Shown: positions 60,668-64,000 of the stretch, one piece after another
How positions within the stretch are numbered: position 1 is the first letter of the stretch
Layout: each line of letters starts with the position of its first letter
From: an uncultured Gammaproteobacteria bacterium
Lineage (GTDB): Bacteria; Pseudomonadota; Gammaproteobacteria; HK1
DNA length: 64,000 nucleotides
NCBI GenBank assembly: GCA_958295465.1
Contig: OY282353.1
Span: 2,781,001-2,845,000, forward strand
Reading direction: 5' to 3'
The notes under the pieces: model-generated
The model's database searches: none
Told to the model about the DNA's origin: nothing
The model's input: the letters and a program-made list of their open reading frames with translations, nothing else
Position numbers and translations under genes: made by a program

Positions 60668-61728
60668 AGTAGCGTGGCACTTCTCTCTTCTGCTATCGCA
60701 AGATATTCACCCGAAAGATCTATACCCACGGATTTCCTGCCGAACACGCTGGCAACGGACATGGTCGTGCCCGTCCCGCAGAAGGGATCGAGGACCAAGC
60801 CGCCCCTGGGGGAAGTGGCCAGAATCGGGATTTTGCACAGATCCTCGGGATAGGGAGCGAAATGAATCTTTCGCTTCTGGGTATCCTCGGGCAGAATGTC
60901 CCAGACATCGGAGGGCTTGCTTCCGTTCGGATGGTATTTCAGAAAATAGAATCCCTTTTCTCTGAGCTCCTTTGCTCTTCCGGATACCTTTTCGGAATCG
61001 GAATGGGTCGTCCTCTGCTGGCCACGAATAATCATGCGGAAATCGGCAATCTCACGAGCGGCAACACGGCTGAGCATCTGTTCCAACGCGCCGAAGGCAT
61101 CTGTCTTTTCCTCTTCGGTGAGATCCGAAGACAGCTCGATTTGCCTCCTGTACCGAACCCCGCGTACTCCCGTGGCGGAAACCACCGAGCCATTGACCAC
61201 TTTCGCCTGTTTCGGCGTACTGCGGATGGCATCGGTATCGTAGTAGTATCCTCGTGGAGACTTGACGAAATGGAAGACATCTTCGTGGACGTTCCTTAAA
61301 CGATCTTTCGTATTGTCGGGTCCCCCCTTGACCTTGTTCCAGATCACATTGTTTCTCAAGATCCAACCCTGCTTGTCCATCAATTCTATGGCGATCCGCC
61401 AAGGGATACCGATGAGATTCTTGCCAGCATAGGAGTCGCCGATATTCAGCCAGAAGGAACCCGCCGGCTTGAGGACTCGCTTGATTTCGGCGCATATCGC
61501 GCCGAGGTTGCGAATGAAGTCTCTATAGTCCCGCTCGAGTCCGATACCGCTGTTTGCGTACTCCCGTTTTCCCCAGTAAGGCGGACTGGTCATGCAACAA
61601 TCGAAAGTATCGGGCGGAAATTCCCTGAGAACGTCCAGTGCGTCGCCCAGAACGAAAAGCGGGGATACGCGCGCGGTGCCCAGATAATTCTCCAATCGCA
61701 TCCTCGCGTCGGGTGTGGTTGTAATCAC
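60664..61728 (-). CDS. Type II DNA methyltransferase (beta-class) partner of the NotI-like enzyme
   Basis: Protects host DNA from the downstream endonuclease. SPPYW at 48-52 is motif IV of N4-cytosine methyltransferases (the SPPY form), and LDPFCGTGT at 313-321 is motif I, giving the beta order. 354 residues, complete. The ATG at 61728 has no better competitor. Four-base overlap with the endonuclease gene gives translational coupling. GC content is moderate, lower than the chromosome part. Confidence 0.92.
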   Translation of the reverse strand: MITTTPDARMRLENYLGTARVSPLFVLGDALDVLREFPPDTFDCCMTSPPYWGKREYANSGIGLERDYRDFIRNLGAICAEIKRVLKPAGSFWLNIGDSYAGKNLIGIPWRIAIELMDKQGWILRNNVIWNKVKGGPDNTKDRLRNVHEDVFHFVKSPRGYYYDTDAIRSTPKQAKVVNGSVVSATGVRGVRYRRQIELSSDLTEEEKTDAFGALEQMLSRVAAREIADFRMIIRGQQRTTHSDSEKVSGRAKELREKGFYFLKYHPNGSKPSDVWDILPEDTQKRKIHFAPYPEDLCKIPILATSPRGGLVLDPFCGTGTTMSVASVFGRKSVGIDLSGEYLAIAEERSATLL

Positions 61729-62107
61729 CGCCGAACGTCCCTATCTGTATTGAATCGAGGGCGTTTATCACATTCTGTCGAACATTCGCGCCGCCGGTCC
61801 CGTCTTTGTTTTCTCCACCCGCCCGGGCTTCGGATCATGCGTTGGAAACGATCTCCTCCGCCCCGCGGGGGAGGTCGGCCAGCCGTCGGCTTCGAGGATC
61901 GCGCTCCAGGTGGCCAGGGCCACGAGTCGGCCCTCCCGCTCACCGGATGCGCTCAACCATATCACCACGATACTCGGCCTGCATCCCGGATGGCCGGTTG
62001 GCTATCCGGTGGCGACTCGACCGCAAACTCCGACTCGTCTTCGACTATCTGCGAATGACGTAACACCCTGAACCCTCGGAGATAGACGCCTCATGGCGTC
62101 AGAATCA
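61729..62107. other. Non-coding stretch between the R-M pair and the third RND copy
   Basis: 379 bases. ACCATATCACCACGATACT (61966-61984) nearly matches the sequence before the second RND fragment. Short frames do not resemble known proteins. Includes the promoter region of the methyltransferase. Confidence 0.45.
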
Positions 62108-62815
62108 AGATGCGCCATCGGACGACGCGCCGCCGCCGAAGGGCGGGGCGCCGAGCTCCCCGGCCGTGGCCTGCACGTTCTGCGCCCGGATGGCGCCGGC
62201 CACGTCGGTGGCGGTGAGCTTGAGCGCCGCCAGACGGTTCGGGTCCAGCCACACCCGCATCCCGTAGTCCAGCGCCCCGAACTGCGCCACGTTCCCCACT
62301 CCGTCGAGCCGGGCCAGCGGGTCCTGGAGATGGATCGAGGCGTAGTTGCTCAGGAACAGCCCGTCGCGCGTCCCTTCCGGCGACGTCAGGTTCACCACCA
62401 TCAGCATGTTCGAGGACTGCTTGCGGGTGATGATCCCCTGACGGACCACGTCCTGCGGCAGCCGGGACTGCGCGATGGCCACCCGGTTCTGCACGTTGAC
62501 CGCGGCGAGGTCGGGGTCGGTGCCCACCGCGAAGGTGATGGTCAGCGCGTAGCCGCCGCCGTTGGAGCTGGTCGAGGACATGTAGAGCATGCCGTCGACG
62601 CCGTTGACCTCGGCCTCGATGGGCGCGGCCACCGCCTCCTGCACCACCTGGGCGTCCGCCCCCGGATAGCTGGCCGTCACCTGGACCTGGGGCGGGGCGA
62701 TCTCGGGGAACTCCGCGACCGGGATCGAGCGGATGGCGATCAGCCCGGCGAGGACGGTCACGATGGAGATGACGAAGGCGAACTTCGGCCGGGCGATGAA
62801 GAATCCGGAGAACAT
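62108..62815 (-). pseudogene. 5' fragment of the RND efflux pump gene (third copy)
   Basis: The first ~235 codons of the pump are retained, ending in the FGGGASSDGA region, with few differences from the full copy. Upstream it keeps the complete intergenic region and higA, as in the full locus. No pump function possible. Confidence 0.92.
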
Positions 62816-62855
62816 GGCGGGCTATGCGGCGGGGGCGGGAGGCGCCCCCATCTCG

Positions 62856-63155
62856 TCAGACTGCCTGACTCAGCGTCGAAGCCGGACGAATCCCATCCGT
62901 GAGCTTCTTCCTCTCTCCCGCAAGCTTGCGGAAGTCGCACTCCACCTGGATGCCGTGCCAGAACTCGTCGGATTGGCCGAAGAAGGCGCCAAAGCGAATG
63001 GACATGGCGGGGGTGATCGAGCGCCTCGCATGGACGATCTCGTTGATCGCGCGAGGGGCGACGCCAATGGCGCGGGCCATCGCGTTCTGCGAGATCCCCA
63101 TCGGTTTGAGGTACTCCTTCACGAGGATCTCACCCGGTGTGATCGGGTTGTCCAT
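62856..63155 (-). CDS. higA: HigA-type antitoxin (second copy)
   Basis: 99-residue Xre-family antitoxin differing from the copy at 52803 by only a few residues. Here the toxin gene upstream is intact and the order is higB-higA, as in canonical higBA operons. The helix-turn-helix covers about residues 15-50. Confidence 0.92.
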   Translation of the reverse strand: MDNPITPGEILVKEYLKPMGISQNAMARAIGVAPRAINEIVHARRSITPAMSIRFGAFFGQSDEFWHGIQVECDFRKLAGERKKLTDGIRPASTLSQAV

Positions 63156-63185
63156 GCGTATCTCCCATGACGTTACAGGTATACG

Positions 63186-63464
63186 TCAATGATAATCTAC
63201 GATGGCCACTTGGGCAGGTCCTTCTTTGGTCCACCGAAAAATGATGCGCCACTGGTCATTGACCCGAATGGAGTGCAAGCCCGACAGATTGCCTCGGAGC
63301 GCTTCCAGACGGTTGCCGGGTGGAACGGCAAGGTCGCCGAGGATGCGAGCTTGGTTCATCTGGATCAGCTTTCTCAACGCGACCCGGGACATGGCCGCGA
63401 AACGGCGGCTGCTCCCTTTGCGGAACAGCTCGGCGGTATCCCGGTTCGCGAAGGACTGGATCAA
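63186..63464 (-). CDS. higB: HigB-type RNase toxin
   Basis: RelE-superfamily mRNA interferase of 92 residues, acting at the ribosome in known members. NRDTAELFRKGSSRRF, IRVNDQWRIIFRW (the conserved strand with basic and aromatic catalytic positions) and the terminal IVDYH are all present. First gene of the higBA operon; stop and higA start are 30 bases apart. Confidence 0.92.
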   Translation of the reverse strand: MIQSFANRDTAELFRKGSSRRFAAMSRVALRKLIQMNQARILGDLAVPPGNRLEALRGNLSGLHSIRVNDQWRIIFRWTKEGPAQVAIVDYH

Positions 63465-63692
63465 GCGGAGCGCGCCTCACACGGGAGCGCGGACCACCAG
63501 CCATGCCACCAGCTCGAAATCGTCGATACCTCGCCCGCTCGCCGAAGCACCGGGTTGTTTCGCCTGTCCTCGATCCGCATCGGCTGACTCGGCGTGTGAA
63601 TCCAGACCGTGACCGATGACCCCGCCGGAAGCTTCAGGCTGGACGGCACGACCGGCATTCTGGTGGCGAGTGTGACCGCTGGCTTGGCGTAC
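63465..63692 (-). other. Patchwork segment between higB and the IS3 remnant, with a CopG-like trace
   Basis: Read on the minus strand, MPVVPSSLKLPAG looks like the start of a CopG-type antitoxin, but the rest of such a protein does not follow. The bases around 63549-63565 recur at 55.8 kb. Probably fragments of a further toxin-antitoxin module. Confidence 0.4.
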
Positions 63693-63900
63693 CACTCGCG
63701 TAGCGTCTCCGCCGTACATCCGAGCTTCGACGCCACCGGGGTGATCGCCGACCACTGCGAGTCACGCTCAGCCTGATGCTCCAGCACCAGACGCACTGCC
63801 TGGTCCCGGACTTCTGGGGGGTATCTTGTCGATGTATTCCTCCGCCCTTTCCTCCCGAAGACTCGACGATTGAAATTTCCGGGAAACTCGGGGCGGTTCA
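63693..63900 (-). mobile_element. Second IS3-family left-end remnant
   Basis: On the minus strand the terminal TGAACCGCCCCGAGTTTCCC starts at 63900 and leads into OrfA (YPPEVRDQAVRLVLEHQ ... KLGCTAETLREW), where it is cut off. Same element type as at 44476, but with an independent truncation point. It interrupts the PIN toxin gene whose start lies at 63901-63926. Confidence 0.85.
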
Positions 63901-63926
63901 ACATTGGTGTCAAGAACGATCCGCAC
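63901..63926 (-). pseudogene. Start of a PIN-toxin gene, interrupted after nine codons by the IS3 end
   Basis: MRIVLDTNV followed directly by the IS3 terminal sequence. The same DNA continues uninterrupted at 53619-53644, which shows the exact insertion point. Confidence 0.85.
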
Positions 63927-64000
63927 GGGCCTGGGTCACGGCTTCGTCGGCGAGGGCCTGAGCCTCCTCGGCCGAGAGGCGCCTGTTCCGCTCCTGGATC
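63910..64000 (-). CDS. CopG/RHH-like antitoxin of the PIN toxin, partial (continues past the window)
   Basis: The last ~30 codons, identical in the visible part to the antitoxin at 53628-53864 (ends QARADRS). The start lies beyond the right edge. Its toxin is destroyed by the IS3 remnant. Confidence 0.8.
   Translation of the reverse strand, partial: IQERNRRLSAEEAQALADEAVTQARADRS

Overview
The window is GC-rich (except for several conspicuously AT-richer inserts) and codes densely on both strands. Gene content (miaA and ruvX homologues, RND pumps, tripartite uptake systems with periplasmic binding proteins, Tat-exported molybdoenzyme) points to a Gram-negative proteobacterium, perhaps gammaproteobacterial; I cannot place it more precisely. 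No rRNA or tRNA gene was recognised.

Layout. 0-8.7 kb is ordinary chromosome: miaA facing ruvX, a dimethylglycine/sarcosine-dehydrogenase-like flavoprotein, a two-subunit molybdenum hydroxylase of the isoquinoline oxidoreductase type, and an MFS transporter. 8.9-28.5 kb is dominated by three copies of one 547-residue AAA ATPase/PD-(D/E)XK protein, a Uma2-type nuclease, an IS4-family insertion sequence and a complete type I-D CRISPR-Cas locus (array, cas2, cas1, cas4, cas3, csc1, csc2, cas10d, cas6, with a divergent WYL-domain regulator). The CRISPR-Cas locus lies between two directly repeated segments of about 2 kb, each made of an ATPase/nuclease gene plus the 3' end of an ABC permease gene. 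28.3-33.5 kb is an ABC uptake operon resembling putative 2-aminoethylphosphonate importers; it carries three minisatellites, one of them expanding the ATPase protein in frame, and an AT-richer foreign gene. 33.9-42.6 kb holds an MMPL/RND-superfamily exporter, a flavin monooxygenase of the NtaA/DszA type and an HlyD-RND efflux pair.

42.6-64 kb is an accessory region: DNA methyltransferase, ParS/RES, TacA/TacT, HigBA and PIN-domain toxin-antitoxin modules (several broken by frameshifts or an IS3-family remnant), GIY-YIG-like and DUF6884-like genes in an overlapping pair, a HEPN protein, a DUF7662-GIY-YIG fusion, an AlkB-methyltransferase operon, an AT-rich DUF5677-like gene, and a NotI-like restriction-modification pair. 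The 5' end of a multidrug RND pump gene occurs three times (one full gene, two fragments) and is accompanied by higA twice. Immunity functions (CRISPR, R-M, candidate nucleases) and stabilising toxin-antitoxin modules are therefore clustered, with repeated segments as probable recombination substrates. The most promising leads for something undescribed are the gene-sized repeated ATPase/nuclease unit and its relation to the CRISPR locus, the GIY-YIG/DUF6884 pair, the DUF7662-GIY-YIG fusion and the AlkB-methyltransferase pair.
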